Shown in pieces: positions 1-8,700 of a stretch of 64,000 bases of DNA; the stretch's first letter is position 1, and each line of letters opens with the position of its first letter. Position numbers and translations under genes: made by a program. Source of the stretch: Pontibacter ummariensis (GTDB lineage Bacteria > Bacteroidota > Bacteroidia > Cytophagales > Hymenobacteraceae); the NCBI RefSeq assembly GCF_900188175.1, contig NZ_FZOQ01000005.1, forward strand, positions 62,001-126,000. Reading direction: 5' to 3'. The notes under the pieces are model-generated. The model saw nothing but the letters and a program-made list of their open reading frames with translations, made no database searches and was not told the origin of the DNA.

Positions 1-75
1 CATACATTTCACAATATAATGAAGATGAAGAAGATCACCTGGGTAACTTTCAGCAGGAAAGGGGGTGCCGTATGA
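1..75 (+). CDS. Possible 3' end of an upstream reading frame (partial)
   Basis: A frame is open from the first base to a TGA at 73-75. Its stop overlaps the ATG of the exchanger gene as ATGA, the usual sign of translational coupling. It could be the tail of a gene that begins left of the window, or a short leader peptide starting at the ATG at 19. The visible residues (ending RKGGAV) match no family I recognise. Confidence 0.3.
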   Translation, partial: HTFHNIMKMKKITWVTFSRKGGAV

Positions 76-1451
76 GCGTGTGGATTTGGGCCCTTGTCCT
101 TGTTGCCGCCGTCTGGGCCGCGCACTGGGGGGCAGAGCACCTGGCAAAGCCCCTGAAGAAGCTGCGGAAGCAGTGGGGCTTCTCCGTGGCAGCCGGCGGA
201 GCCCTAATAGGTGTGGCGGCTGCCAGCCCGGAGATAGGCATTAACGTGGCCAGCGCCGTCACAGGCGTAGCCGACATCGGCCTGGGCACCATGTTCGGCT
301 CCAACGTCATCGCCATTCCCTTTATGGTGGTGACCGCCTATATTGCCACCCGTAGCCTTAAAAAAGAGAACGCGGGCAAGAACCATCAGCAGCATGTCAA
401 AGAGCACCTGCTGAAGGTAGATCCCACCGCCGTTACCGTACAGGCACTCCCTTACCTGGTGATACTCGCCATCGTGGCCATTCTCACCATTCCAGCGCAG
501 TGGCGGGGCCTGCAGCCTGTGGATGGCTGGATCATGCTGGGCGTATACCTGGTGTACCTGGCGCAGGCTCTGCTTCGGGGCAGGAAGGAGGGTGAGCAGG
601 TAGAGTGGAAAAAGAAGGAGATTTACCTGGCTGTAGCTGGCCTTGCTGCCCTGGGGTTGGGGGCTTTCTTCACGGTAAAGGCAACTGAAAACATTGTCTC
701 CGCTCTGGGTATTTCCAAGATTGTAGGCGGCCTGTTTATAACAGCTCCCATGGCCGCCCTGCCGGAGATATTCGCCACCTGGAACGTGGCCAAGTCCGGG
801 CAGATTACATCGGGTGTCACCAGTGTTATCGGGGACCATGCCGTCACGCTGACGGTGGCTTTCCTGCCACTTGCCCTGGTGACCGTTCCTGTTAAAGATT
901 TCACCCTGTACGTCACCGTCCTGAGCTTTGCTGCGCTGGTGGGCATCCTGTACGCCGCCTTCATCCACTGGGGAGGCCCCGGCAAAGAGCACGGCTTCAA
1001 CCGCTGGCAGGTCTACACCCTGGGAGCTGTCGTGCCGGTGTATGTCGGGGTCATGCTGTTTGGGGTGCTCCAGGTGTTTGGCGGACCGTCAGGCGAAGGG
1101 GCAAAACTTTTTAAAGCTTATAACCTGGACAAGAACGACTACCTGGAGGACGGGGAGTTCTACAGGGCAGTGGCCGAGTTGGGTTACTATGAGGTCTGGA
1201 ATCAAGACGGCGATATATTCCTGAGCGAAGACGAGTGGAGAGCGGGCATCAGCGAGTACCTTGGAGGGTACAAGATTAACCAGATAGAAGAGTTTGGCGA
1301 GTGGGACCTGAACGGCGACAGCCAGGTCTCTGAGGAGGAGTTCAGGGAAGGCCTGTTCGAGGCTGTAGACAAGGACGCAGATATGCAGATAAGCGAAAGC
1401 GAGTTTGTGAGCCTGTACAGGGAGGGCAGCGGATCGCAGGGAGGAGGGTAA
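72..1451 (+). CDS. Sodium/calcium exchanger-type cation antiporter with C-terminal EF-hands
   Basis: Predicted inner-membrane cation antiporter of the CaCA superfamily. Two alpha-repeats are visible. The first, around residues 43-85, contains AAASPEIGINVASA and GTMFGSN. The second, around 216-265, contains APMAALPEIFATW and SVIGDH. About ten hydrophobic segments span residues 1-335. The last ~120 residues form a separate soluble domain with four canonical EF-hand loops between about 351 and 452 (starting NLDKND, NQDGD, DLNGD and DKDAD, each with Glu at position 12). This suggests Ca2+ sensing fused to the transporter, which is unusual for a bacterial exchanger. The ATG at 72 overlaps the stop of the preceding frame. 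The EF-hand module is nearly duplicated as the next gene. The ion transported (Ca2+/Na+ or H+) is inferred from the family only. Confidence 0.85.
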   Translation: MSVWIWALVLVAAVWAAHWGAEHLAKPLKKLRKQWGFSVAAGGALIGVAAASPEIGINVASAVTGVADIGLGTMFGSNVIAIPFMVVTAYIATRSLKKENAGKNHQQHVKEHLLKVDPTAVTVQALPYLVILAIVAILTIPAQWRGLQPVDGWIMLGVYLVYLAQALLRGRKEGEQVEWKKKEIYLAVAGLAALGLGAFFTVKATENIVSALGISKIVGGLFITAPMAALPEIFATWNVAKSGQITSGVTSVIGDHAVTLTVAFLPLALVTVPVKDFTLYVTVLSFAALVGILYAAFIHWGGPGKEHGFNRWQVYTLGAVVPVYVGVMLFGVLQVFGGPSGEGAKLFKAYNLDKNDYLEDGEFYRAVAELGYYEVWNQDGDIFLSEDEWRAGISEYLGGYKINQIEEFGEWDLNGDSQVSEEEFREGLFEAVDKDADMQISESEFVSLYREGSGSQGGG

Positions 1452-1531
1452 CCTTTACCTAAAGAACTCTCTGGTGATAGCAGCAGAGATTACAGTTATT
1501 GTTAAACAAGTGTTTTAGCTAAACCGCAATT

Positions 1532-1969
1532 ATGAAGAAAATGAAGCTGCACAGCTTGTCTGTTTGTGCGTCGATAGTCTTTTTGGGATTGAGCTTTTCT
1601 GCCTGTAACGACGGGGGTGAGGGGGCGAAGCTCTTCAAGGCGTTCAACGAGGATAAGAACGATTACCTGGAGGACGGGGAGTTTTACGAGGCGGTTGCCG
1701 AGATGGGCTACTTCGAAGCCTGGAACCGGGATGGCGATGAGTACCTGAGCGAAGAGGAGTGGCGGGAAGGTACCAGCGAATACCTGGGCGGTTATAAGGT
1801 TAATCAGGTAGAGGAGTTCGGTGAGTGGGACCTGAACGGTGACAATCAGGTTACAGAAGATGAGTTCAGAGAAAGTTTGTTTGAAGTTGCAGACAAGGAT
1901 GGGAACATGCAGGTGAGTGAGAAGGAGTTTGTGGATCTCTACAAAGAGGGCAGCAGCTCGAAGAAATGA
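1532..1969 (+). CDS. EF-hand lipoprotein, paralogue of the exchanger's C-terminal module
   Basis: A 145-residue protein with a lipoprotein signal peptide (lipobox LSFSAC, Cys near residue 25), so probably anchored in the periplasm or outer membrane. Downstream of the lipid anchor it is almost entirely a four-EF-hand module. It matches the tail of the preceding exchanger nearly residue for residue, sharing GEGAKLFKA, KNDYLEDGEFY, SEYLGGYK and the WDLNGD loop. Expected function is Ca2+ binding outside the cytoplasm; no enzymatic domain is present. The 80-bp gap suggests cotranscription with the exchanger. The pair looks like a domain duplication in which one copy stayed fused and the other gained a lipoprotein signal. 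Confidence 0.85.
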   Translation: MKKMKLHSLSVCASIVFLGLSFSACNDGGEGAKLFKAFNEDKNDYLEDGEFYEAVAEMGYFEAWNRDGDEYLSEEEWREGTSEYLGGYKVNQVEEFGEWDLNGDNQVTEDEFRESLFEVADKDGNMQVSEKEFVDLYKEGSSSKK

Positions 1970-1997
1970 GGTAAGGCAACAGGACGCTTAGATTAGC

Positions 1998-2063
1998 ATG
2001 TATGACGTTTTACAGGTTCTGATATATGCCGGCCGCTATGCCGCCGAGAAACTGCTTAATTAA
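1998..2063 (+). pseudogene. Short remnant resembling the 5' end of the ZIP transporter gene
   Basis: A 21-codon frame (MYDVLQVLIYAGRYAA...) ends at TAA 2061-2063. Its first residues resemble the start of the ZIP gene at 2877 (MNEFLQVLMYAAMPAL), and the two stretches share most bases over about 20 nt (lacag/aagttctgatRtatgc region). It may be a leftover of a partial duplication with gene 2207 now between the copies. It is too short to be sure. Confidence 0.3.
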
Positions 2064-2143
2064 AGTGAAACGCTCAAAGGAGTGGGCGCTGGAAAGGAAT
2101 ATTACAAAAGCTGAAATGAGAAGGAAAGAAGGTTGTTTACCTG

Positions 2144-2175
2144 TGACTGCCTGAGCATAGTGGCCCAGGCAGTCA
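2144..2175 (+). promoter_or_regulatory. Hairpin in the leader of the 2207 gene
   Basis: Perfect 10-bp arms TGACTGCCTG (2144-2153) and CAGGCAGTCA (2166-2175) enclose a 12-nt loop, immediately followed by the purine-rich AGGAGG at 2177. There is no T-run, so this looks more like an RNA leader structure or operator than a terminator. The AGGAGG lies about 24 nt from the ATG at 2207, far for a standard ribosome binding site. Confidence 0.35.
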
Positions 2176-2206
2176 TAGGAGGAAGGTACACCACAATAAG
2201 CCATTT

Positions 2207-2839
2207 ATGGAGTTCAAAACTTATAGAGAAGAAGCGCTTTACTGCTACCTAAGCGCAGTGTCGCCACCCTTCGTTCAGAATGTACCTCGTGATGATAGCA
2301 GAGGCAGTAGCGGTGATTCGCGTAAAAAGCTAGAGCAGTACTTAAGCAAGGCTGCGGATCTGTCGGAAGGGAAGAACCTGTGGGTGATGATAAGGGAGAC
2401 CCCGGAGAGCGCAAGGCAGTTCGGTCACCTGCAGCCCCTGCGCATCGCCTGGAAGTACGATGTGGTTGCCAACGACATAGAAGGTGTGGGGATTGACAAG
2501 GGATTCGTGCCGGTGGAGGCCCCGTACAGTCCGTTGCATGGCGAGCAAGGCCAGGCAAGCCTTCTTTTCCAGGTTCCGGACCTCATGCTACTCCTGAGGC
2601 TCACAGAGGATGCCCTGGGTGATGTTGACTCGCATGTCACGGTACTGGCCCTGCAGCAGGAAGAAGAAACATTCAAAGAAGTACTCATGGGGAGCCGGGC
2701 GCCGCAGCTGCCGGCCATGCTTGGGGACGGGGACCTCTTTATAAACATAGCAGTCGGGAAAGAACAGGGCTACTATGATACATTCCTGTTGAAGGCCAGA
2801 AGCAATATGGAGAATCCGCTGCTGAGCCTTACCTCCTGA
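2207..2839 (+). CDS. Hypothetical protein
   Basis: A 210-residue soluble protein that I do not recognise. It has no signal peptide or membrane segment. Composition is acidic/leucine-rich in the middle (LLLRLTEDALGDVDSHV) and there are no Cys pairs or catalytic motifs I can name. It lies between the EF-hand pair and a ZIP transporter, all on the plus strand, with only 37 bp before the ZIP gene. It may therefore be cotranscribed with metal transport functions. The ATG at 2207 follows a hairpin-bearing leader. Confidence 0.6.
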   Translation: MEFKTYREEALYCYLSAVSPPFVQNVPRDDSRGSSGDSRKKLEQYLSKAADLSEGKNLWVMIRETPESARQFGHLQPLRIAWKYDVVANDIEGVGIDKGFVPVEAPYSPLHGEQGQASLLFQVPDLMLLLRLTEDALGDVDSHVTVLALQQEEETFKEVLMGSRAPQLPAMLGDGDLFINIAVGKEQGYYDTFLLKARSNMENPLLSLTS

Positions 2840-2876
2840 CAAACAATTTCAAATCATAAAAGCCTGTTAAGCGAGT

Positions 2877-3617
2877 ATGAATGAGTTCCTACAAGTTCTG
2901 ATGTATGCGGCTATGCCGGCCCTGGGGAATTTCTTCGGGGGAATTCTAGCAGAGGTGTTCAACGTATCTGAAAAGACGCTCAGCCTGGCCCTGCACCTGG
3001 CCGCGGGCATTATCCTAGCTGTGATCGGGGTGGAACTGATGCCGGAGGCGCTGGAGGCGGAGCCGCCTTATGTGCCGATTCTGGCGTTTGTTGCGGGCAG
3101 CGCCTTCTTTGTCCTTTTGGACGGGGCAATCGGCTATGTGCAGAGCAGGTTTGGCGGTGAAAACAAGAGAGGCATGAGTGCGGCGGTGGCCATCTACATC
3201 GGCGTGGCCATTGATTTGTTTAGCGACGGCGTTATGATTGGCACGGGCTCGACAGTGGCCGCGAGCCTGGGACTGCTGCTGGCCATAGGGCAGGTCCCGG
3301 CGGATATCCCAGAGGGCTTTGCCACCATTGCCACCTTTAAGTCAAAGGGGGTAAGCAGAGGAAAGCGCCTGTTGCTTTCCGCCTCCTTCGCCATACCCAT
3401 CTTCCTTGGGGCAACTGTTGGTTTTTGGGCTGTCAGGGACAGTGCAGAAATCGTGAAGCTGAGCCTCCTGGCTTTTGTCGCCGGTATACTGCTGACAGTG
3501 GCTATAGAGGAGATGCTTACGGAGGCGCATGACAGGCCGGACTCGAAGTGGGCGGCACTGTTCCTTTCCGGGGGCTTTGCGCTGTTTACCTTTCTGTCTG
3601 TGTACCTGGGGGAGTAG
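2877..3617 (+). CDS. ZIP family divalent metal transporter
   Basis: A 246-residue polytopic membrane protein with about eight hydrophobic segments, the normal length for bacterial ZIP/ZupT-like permeases. The metal-site helices are visible as AIDLFSDGVMIG (helix IV) and PADIPEGFATIA (helix V, the xxIPEG signature). In canonical ZupT these helices carry His at positions where Asp or Ala occurs here, so the metal preference may differ from classical Zn/Fe permeases. A late helix contains VAIEEMLTEAHD. Predicted role is uptake or equilibration of divalent metal across the inner membrane. Its first codons are echoed by a short remnant at 1998. Confidence 0.85.
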   Translation: MNEFLQVLMYAAMPALGNFFGGILAEVFNVSEKTLSLALHLAAGIILAVIGVELMPEALEAEPPYVPILAFVAGSAFFVLLDGAIGYVQSRFGGENKRGMSAAVAIYIGVAIDLFSDGVMIGTGSTVAASLGLLLAIGQVPADIPEGFATIATFKSKGVSRGKRLLLSASFAIPIFLGATVGFWAVRDSAEIVKLSLLAFVAGILLTVAIEEMLTEAHDRPDSKWAALFLSGGFALFTFLSVYLGE

Positions 3618-3671
3618 TGAAGAGTCTGAGGCCTGTTATGAGCAGGAAAGCAGTGGTGCTTCTTCCCTGTC

Positions 3672-4331
3672 TCAGGACTGTTCTCCCTTTAGGGCCGCAA
3701 TCGCCTGCCTGGGGTCACTGGAGTCAAACACGCTGCTTCCTGCCACAACAGCGTCTGCCCCTGCGCTAACCACCTCCGTTACGTTTGTTTGGTTGATTCC
3801 TCCGTCCACTTCGATCAAAGCAGCAGCGCCTTTCCTATTAATCAGCTCTCTAAGCCGGCTTATCTTGTCAAGCGTTTGAGGAATGAACTTCTGCCCACCA
3901 AAGCCGGGGTTCACAGACATCAGGCACACCATGTCCAGGTCCTGGATAACGTACTCCAAGCACCCGAGAGGCGTGTGCGGGTTCAGGGCAACACCAGCTT
4001 TGCAGCCAAGGCGCTTTATCTGCTGTACCACGCTGTGCAGGTGCGTGCAAGCTTCTGCGTGCACGGTCACCTGGCTTATGTTGAATCGGGCGAATATCTC
4101 CAGGTAGCGCTCAGGCTGCACAATCATCAGGTGCAGCTCTACGGGCTTTTTAGTGTGCTGCTGAATCGCTTTGAGTACAGGCGTGCCAAAGGAAATGTTG
4201 GGGACGAACACACCGTCCATCACGTCTACGTGCAGCCAGTCAGCCTTACTCTCGTTTACCGTTGCTAAGGTTCTGCCGAGGTGGGCAAAGTCTGTAGACA
4301 GTATGGAGGGAGCTACTAAAGGTTCTTTCAT
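3672..4331 (-). CDS. rpe: Ribulose-phosphate 3-epimerase
   Basis: Interconverts ribulose 5-phosphate and xylulose 5-phosphate in the pentose phosphate pathway. Family motifs are in order: APSILSTDF near the N-terminus, the metal-binding VDVMDGVFVPN, ELHLMI, MSVNPGFGGQKF (phosphate loop) and IEVDGGI near the C-terminus. Length (~219 aa) is typical. I chose the internal ATG at 4331 because the protein then begins MKEPLVAPSILS as in most homologues; an upstream in-frame ATG at 4349 would add six residues. It is convergent with the ZIP gene. Its metabolic partner in this window is the orphan transketolase N-subunit at 26801, so it may be a moonlighting or second copy rather than the housekeeping gene. 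Confidence 0.93.
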   Translation of the reverse strand: MKEPLVAPSILSTDFAHLGRTLATVNESKADWLHVDVMDGVFVPNISFGTPVLKAIQQHTKKPVELHLMIVQPERYLEIFARFNISQVTVHAEACTHLHSVVQQIKRLGCKAGVALNPHTPLGCLEYVIQDLDMVCLMSVNPGFGGQKFIPQTLDKISRLRELINRKGAAALIEVDGGINQTNVTEVVSAGADAVVAGSSVFDSSDPRQAIAALKGEQS

Positions 4332-4419
4332 GTTGTTTCTGTCTTTCATGCGCCCTTGTTTACGGCAACGCTAGTACAGTAGTGGTTGTGCAAGGTAAAC
4401 AAGCAGGTTTACAACTATC

Positions 4420-4890
4420 TCAAGCCTTTTTTCTGGTCATGCGTAAGCTTAGATGGTATGTAAGAACAGGCAGCACCATAAGCTGAATGAGCGGGGACAG
4501 TCCCACCTCAAGACCCGGAAGCACGGGCATCAAACAGGTATAATTCCATTCCCCGACTGCCAACGCCCACAGCTCAAAACCAACAGCGAGTGCGCCGCCA
4601 ATCAAAGCCAACACGGCATACCGGACAATGGTGTTGTGCCCTGGCCAGTAGAGATCTTTATAAACAAGCGCAAGCACGAGGTAAACCAGCAGAATCACCA
4701 GGGCGTCTATAACTGAGGCAACAAAGCAAATCCAAAAGTGCTCCATGAAACCACCATAGCCCACGTACAGGAAGGCTTGTGCATTTTCCCACACAAGGTT
4801 CACCAGAAAGCCGATTGCCAGAATCCAGGCGGAAAGAATAACAGCACCTCTCCCTTTTGTTTTACCCATGTACTGCTCACCCATAATCAT
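4420..4890 (-). CDS. Small integral membrane protein, unknown
   Basis: A 156-residue protein with four predicted membrane helices (around residues 15-40, 50-75, 88-110 and 122-148) and a basic C-terminal end (MTRKKA). Conserved-looking polar residues sit inside the membrane regions (WENAQ, FELWALAVGEWNY), which suggests a small-molecule or cofactor role. I do not recognise the family. The start may be a later Met (residue 3 or 8), because the first residues are not hydrophobic. It lies downstream of nothing obvious on its strand and is transcribed toward rpe. Confidence 0.6.
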   Translation of the reverse strand: MIMGEQYMGKTKGRGAVILSAWILAIGFLVNLVWENAQAFLYVGYGGFMEHFWICFVASVIDALVILLVYLVLALVYKDLYWPGHNTIVRYAVLALIGGALAVGFELWALAVGEWNYTCLMPVLPGLEVGLSPLIQLMVLPVLTYHLSLRMTRKKA

Positions 4891-5260
4891 TGATGGTTTC
4901 GTTAAAGTTCAAGATATCAGAAGCCTTCTCTCCAACCTTTTCCCTTTTTCAGCTCATGCCTTTGCCTTGAACGAAGGAAATGAAGGAGGGGAGAACTTCA
5001 TTTAAAGAACAAATCGTTTTTTAGCCTTTCACCTTCGTTGATTCCCACATAGAAGCCGTCACAGACAGCAGCAACTAGCCAGGCGCAATGGCCTAGAAAA
5101 GGGAGATGCGATGTCACTACCTCATGGAGACGTCTTTGTTTTGTGCAACAATATTTGGATTAAAACTGTTGTTTGTGTTATCTTTACACGCACAACTGGC
5201 GTTTCCTCTACAGAAGTGGAGGAAACCATTCCTTTGTTATCCGCGTTGGGTACTTAATAA
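4891..5260. other. Intergenic region between divergent genes
   Basis: About 370 bp between the minus-strand membrane protein and the HYC_CC_PP gene. I see no convincing gene; the frame at 5106-5288 has no family resemblance. A Bacteroidota-type promoter candidate lies at 5154-5186. Confidence 0.5.
5154..5186 (+). promoter_or_regulatory. Candidate Bacteroidota promoter upstream of the copper operon
   Basis: TTTG at 5154-5157 and TATCTTTA at 5179-5186 are separated by 21 nt, close to the Bacteroidota -33/-7 consensus TTTG / TAnnTTTG. The same TATCTTTA octamer precedes copA2 at 41235, with a TTTG 25 nt upstream. It would drive the HYC_CC_PP-cusACB transcript. Confidence 0.35.
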
Positions 5261-5647
5261 ATGCGCAATCTGTTCCACATATTCTTAGTCATCTCCTTGC
5301 TCGTTAGCACGGCAGGGTTTGCTGTGACGAAGCATTTCTGTGGAAAAACCCTGGCAAGCGTGTCGGCAGGAACTGAAGCCAAGTCCTGCTGCGATCCAGA
5401 CAGCATGCCTGCTGACTGCGACTGCCATAGCGACACCGACCATGTGTCGGTGGAGGATGATTTCCAGCTCGATCAGCAGACAATTAAGTTTACTCCCCAG
5501 CTGCAGTTCGTACTTGTTAGCTTCATCAATGAATTGCGGCTTGCCCTGCTCCTGGACGAGCCGTCCAGAAAGCTTTTATTTCATTCCAAACAGCCTCCTT
5601 TAGCTGAATCTGAGATCTACCTCAAGGTTCAGTCTTTCCTGATTTAA
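5261..5647 (+). CDS. HYC_CC_PP family secreted protein
   Basis: A 128-residue protein with an N-terminal signal peptide (VISLLVSTAGFAV), followed by the family signature HFCG, a CC pair (KSCCDPDS), a Cys-rich CDCHSD and a C-terminal hydrophobic stretch. HYC_CC_PP proteins are known in Bacteroidota next to CusA-type pumps, and this one lies ~100 bp upstream of cusA. A periplasmic metal-binding or pump-accessory role is inferred from Cys/His content and context; no biochemical function is established that I can cite. Confidence 0.75.
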   Translation: MRNLFHIFLVISLLVSTAGFAVTKHFCGKTLASVSAGTEAKSCCDPDSMPADCDCHSDTDHVSVEDDFQLDQQTIKFTPQLQFVLVSFINELRLALLLDEPSRKLLFHSKQPPLAESEIYLKVQSFLI

Positions 5648-5672
5648 AACATAGTTTTTCTAATGTAGGTAC

Positions 5673-5688
5673 ACCCTTTATAAAGGGT
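5673..5688. promoter_or_regulatory. 16-bp palindrome before cusA
   Basis: ACCCTTTATAAAGGGT is a perfect 16-bp palindrome, 64 bp upstream of the chosen cusA start and downstream of the HYC_CC_PP stop. It could be an operator or a short RNA hairpin; only the symmetry is seen. Confidence 0.35.
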
Positions 5689-5752
5689 TGTTTGCCTATG
5701 GCTTTGCCTTTGCTGAGCCGCGTTGTCTATTCCTTTACAACAAGAAACAACT

Positions 5753-8700
5753 ATGCTTAACAGAATAATCAGATTTTTCTTAGTGAATAAACTGGTGACA
5801 GCCTTGCTGACTGTTGCCTTCGTGGCCTGGGGTATCTCCACAGCGCCATTTAACTGGGAGAGTGACCTCATTCCCAGGGACCCTGTACCGGTCGATGCGA
5901 TCCCGGACATCGGGGAAAACCAGCAAATCGTCTATACAGAGTGGATGGGGAAATCCCCCCAGGACATTGAGGACCAGGTGACCTACCCACTGACCACAGC
6001 CCTTTTAGGTGTTCCGGGGGTGAAAACTATACGAAGCAGCTCTATTTTCGGTGTTTCGAGCATCTATGTTATCTTTGAGGAAGATGTAGAGTTTTACTGG
6101 AGCCGCTCCCGAATCCTGGAGAAGCTCAACTCCCTGCCTTCCGGCACCCTGCCGGAAGGCGTGCAGCCGGCGCTGGGGCCTGACGCCACAGCGCTGGGGC
6201 AGGTATACTGGTACACCCTGGAGGGCCGCAACCCCGAAACAGGGGAGCCCACCGGCGGCTGGGACCCGCAGGAGCTGCGTTCTATTCAGGACTTTTATGT
6301 GAAGTACTCCCTGGCATCCGCTGAAGGCGTATCTGAGGTAGCCTCCATCGGAGGGTATATAAAAGAGTACCAGGTCGACATCGACCCTATCGCCATGAAA
6401 AGCCATGGGGTGAATGTCAGCCAGATCATGGAGGCCGTGCAGGAGAGCAACCAGGATGTGGGTGCCCGCACCATTGAGTTCAACAAAGCAGAGTATTTGG
6501 TTCGCGGCCTCGGCTACATCGAGAGCATCAATGACCTGGAAGAGGCCGTGGTGGCCGTAAACGAGAATACGCCGATACGTCTAGGGGATGTCGCCCGCGT
6601 GCAGATGGGACCCGCCACCCGGCGAGGTGGCCTGGACAAGGGCGGAGCCGAAGCGACAGGAGGCGTTGTGGTGGCCCGTTATGGCTCCAACCCGCTGGCG
6701 GTAATCAACAATGTGAAGGAACAGATTGAGGAGATGGCGCCTGGCCTGCCAAGTAAGGTACTGCCGGACGGCACCGTCTCCAAGGTAACCGTGGTTCCTT
6801 TCTATGACCGCACTGGCCTTATCTATGAAACCCTAGGAACGCTGGAGGAGGCGCTCACGCTGGAGATTCTCATCAGTATCATTGTGGTGGTTATCCTGGT
6901 GCTGAACCTGCGCGCCTCTATCCTGATCTCGAGCCTGCTCCCCATCGGGGTGCTGATGACCTTTATCGTGATGCGCTACGCCGGGGTCGACGCCAACATT
7001 GTGGCCCTTTCCGGTATCGCCATCGCCATCGGGGTCATGCTGGATGTGGGGGTCATCTTCACCGAAAACATCATCCGCCACCTGGAGATGCCCGGCAACG
7101 AGGGGCGATCGAAGCTGGAGGTAATCTATGAGGGGACTATCGAGATTGCCTCTGCCGTGCTGACGGCCCTGGCCACGACAGTTATCAGTTTTATTCCCGT
7201 TTTCGCTATGACGGGGCAGGAAGGAAAGCTGTTCGGCCCCCTGGCCTTCACCAAAACCTTTGCGCTTTTGGCGGCCCTTTTCGTGGGCATCGTGGTCATT
7301 CCCGCGCTCGCACATGCGCTCTTCTCCCTCGGGTTCGGCAAGAGCAAAACCAGGAGGATATGGAACTTCAGCCTCATCGCCTTAGGTGTGCTGGTGCTGT
7401 TCTATGTGCCATGGGCAGGGTTAGTGCTCCTTGCTCTTGGAGTGAACAACCTGCTGGAGCCTTACTGGCCAGAGGGCAAAAAGCAATACACCAATTACAT
7501 CAACATCGGCATTGTGCTCGTGGGGGTGCTTTACTTCCTGACAAGGGAGTGGCTGCCGCTGGGCGCCGGCCACAGCTACGTCACCAACTTAATTTTCGTG
7601 GCAGGTGTCATTGCGCTTGTGCTGGGTGTCCTGCTTTCTATGGTGAAGTACTACCAGCCTATACTGTCCTGGTGCCTGGACAACAAGTGGAAATTCCTCT
7701 CCATCCCAATCGGCATTGTGCTGTTTGGCCTTTTCGCCTGGCAGGGCTTTGACAGAGTTTTCGGCTTTGTGGCCACGGGGGCGGAGAAGCTGGGATGGAA
7801 CGTGCGGGAGACAGAAGGCTGGGTGGCTGTGAGCGAGACTTTCCCGGGTGCCGGGGAAGAGTTCATGCCGCCGCTGAACGAAGGTTCTTTCCTGCTGATG
7901 CCTTCCACGATGCCGCATTCCGGCGTGGAGGAAAACATTGAGACAATCCGCCAGCTCGACCTGCTCGTGACGGCTATCCCGGAGGTGGACGTGACGGTCG
8001 GGAAGTGGGGGCGCGCGGCCACGGCCCTTGACCCGGCCCCTATCTCCATGTATGAGAACGTCATCAACTACAAGTCAGAGTATGTGCGGGACCAGGACGG
8101 TTACCGCGTTGCTTTCAAAGTGAATGACGAGGGCCAGTATGTGCTCAAAAACGGGGAGGTGTTCGACCCGGAGACCATGGAACGCGCTGACCTGGATGTG
8201 TCTCTGCTGGTGCCGGACCCGAGCGGGGAGTATTTCCGCCAGTGGCGGGACCACATCCAGTCCCCGGACGACATTTGGGAGGAGATTGTGGCCGTTTCTA
8301 ACCTGCCGGGCATGACCTCGGCCCCGAAACTACAGCCCATTGCCACACGCCTGATCATGCTGTCAACCGGGATGCGGGCACCCATGGGCCTGAAGGTATT
8401 CGGGCCTGACCTGAAGACGATTGAGAAGGTGGGCCTGCAGATGGAGAATATCCTCAAGGAGGTGCCCGGGGTGAAGGATGCCTCGGTCTTTGCGGACAGG
8501 GTGGTTGGAAAGCCTTACATGGAGTTTGACATTGACCGGCAGGCTATCGCCCGCTACGGCCTTTCCATAGCCGATGTGCAGCGCATCATCAATGCGGCCA
8601 TCGGAGGCATGGGCATGACCACCACGGTGGAGGGACGCGAGCGGTATTCTGTGCGGGTGCGTTACGCCCGGGAGTTCAGGGATAACCCGGAGGACGTGAA

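Noticed and set aside
204..992. Long minus-strand frame opposite the exchanger gene
   Set aside because: It lies wholly inside the coding strand of a well-supported membrane protein, and its Gly/Gln/His-rich translation matches no family.
3789..4268. Plus-strand frame opposite rpe
   Set aside because: Antisense of a clear enzyme gene with all its motifs; no protein-like features of its own.
5106..5288. Short frame before the HYC_CC_PP gene
   Set aside because: It overlaps the promoter candidate and the true gene start and has no recognisable domain.
6833..7315. Minus-strand Asp/His/Gln-rich frame in cusA
   Set aside because: Shadow of the RND membrane helices; low-complexity composition is typical of antisense frames.
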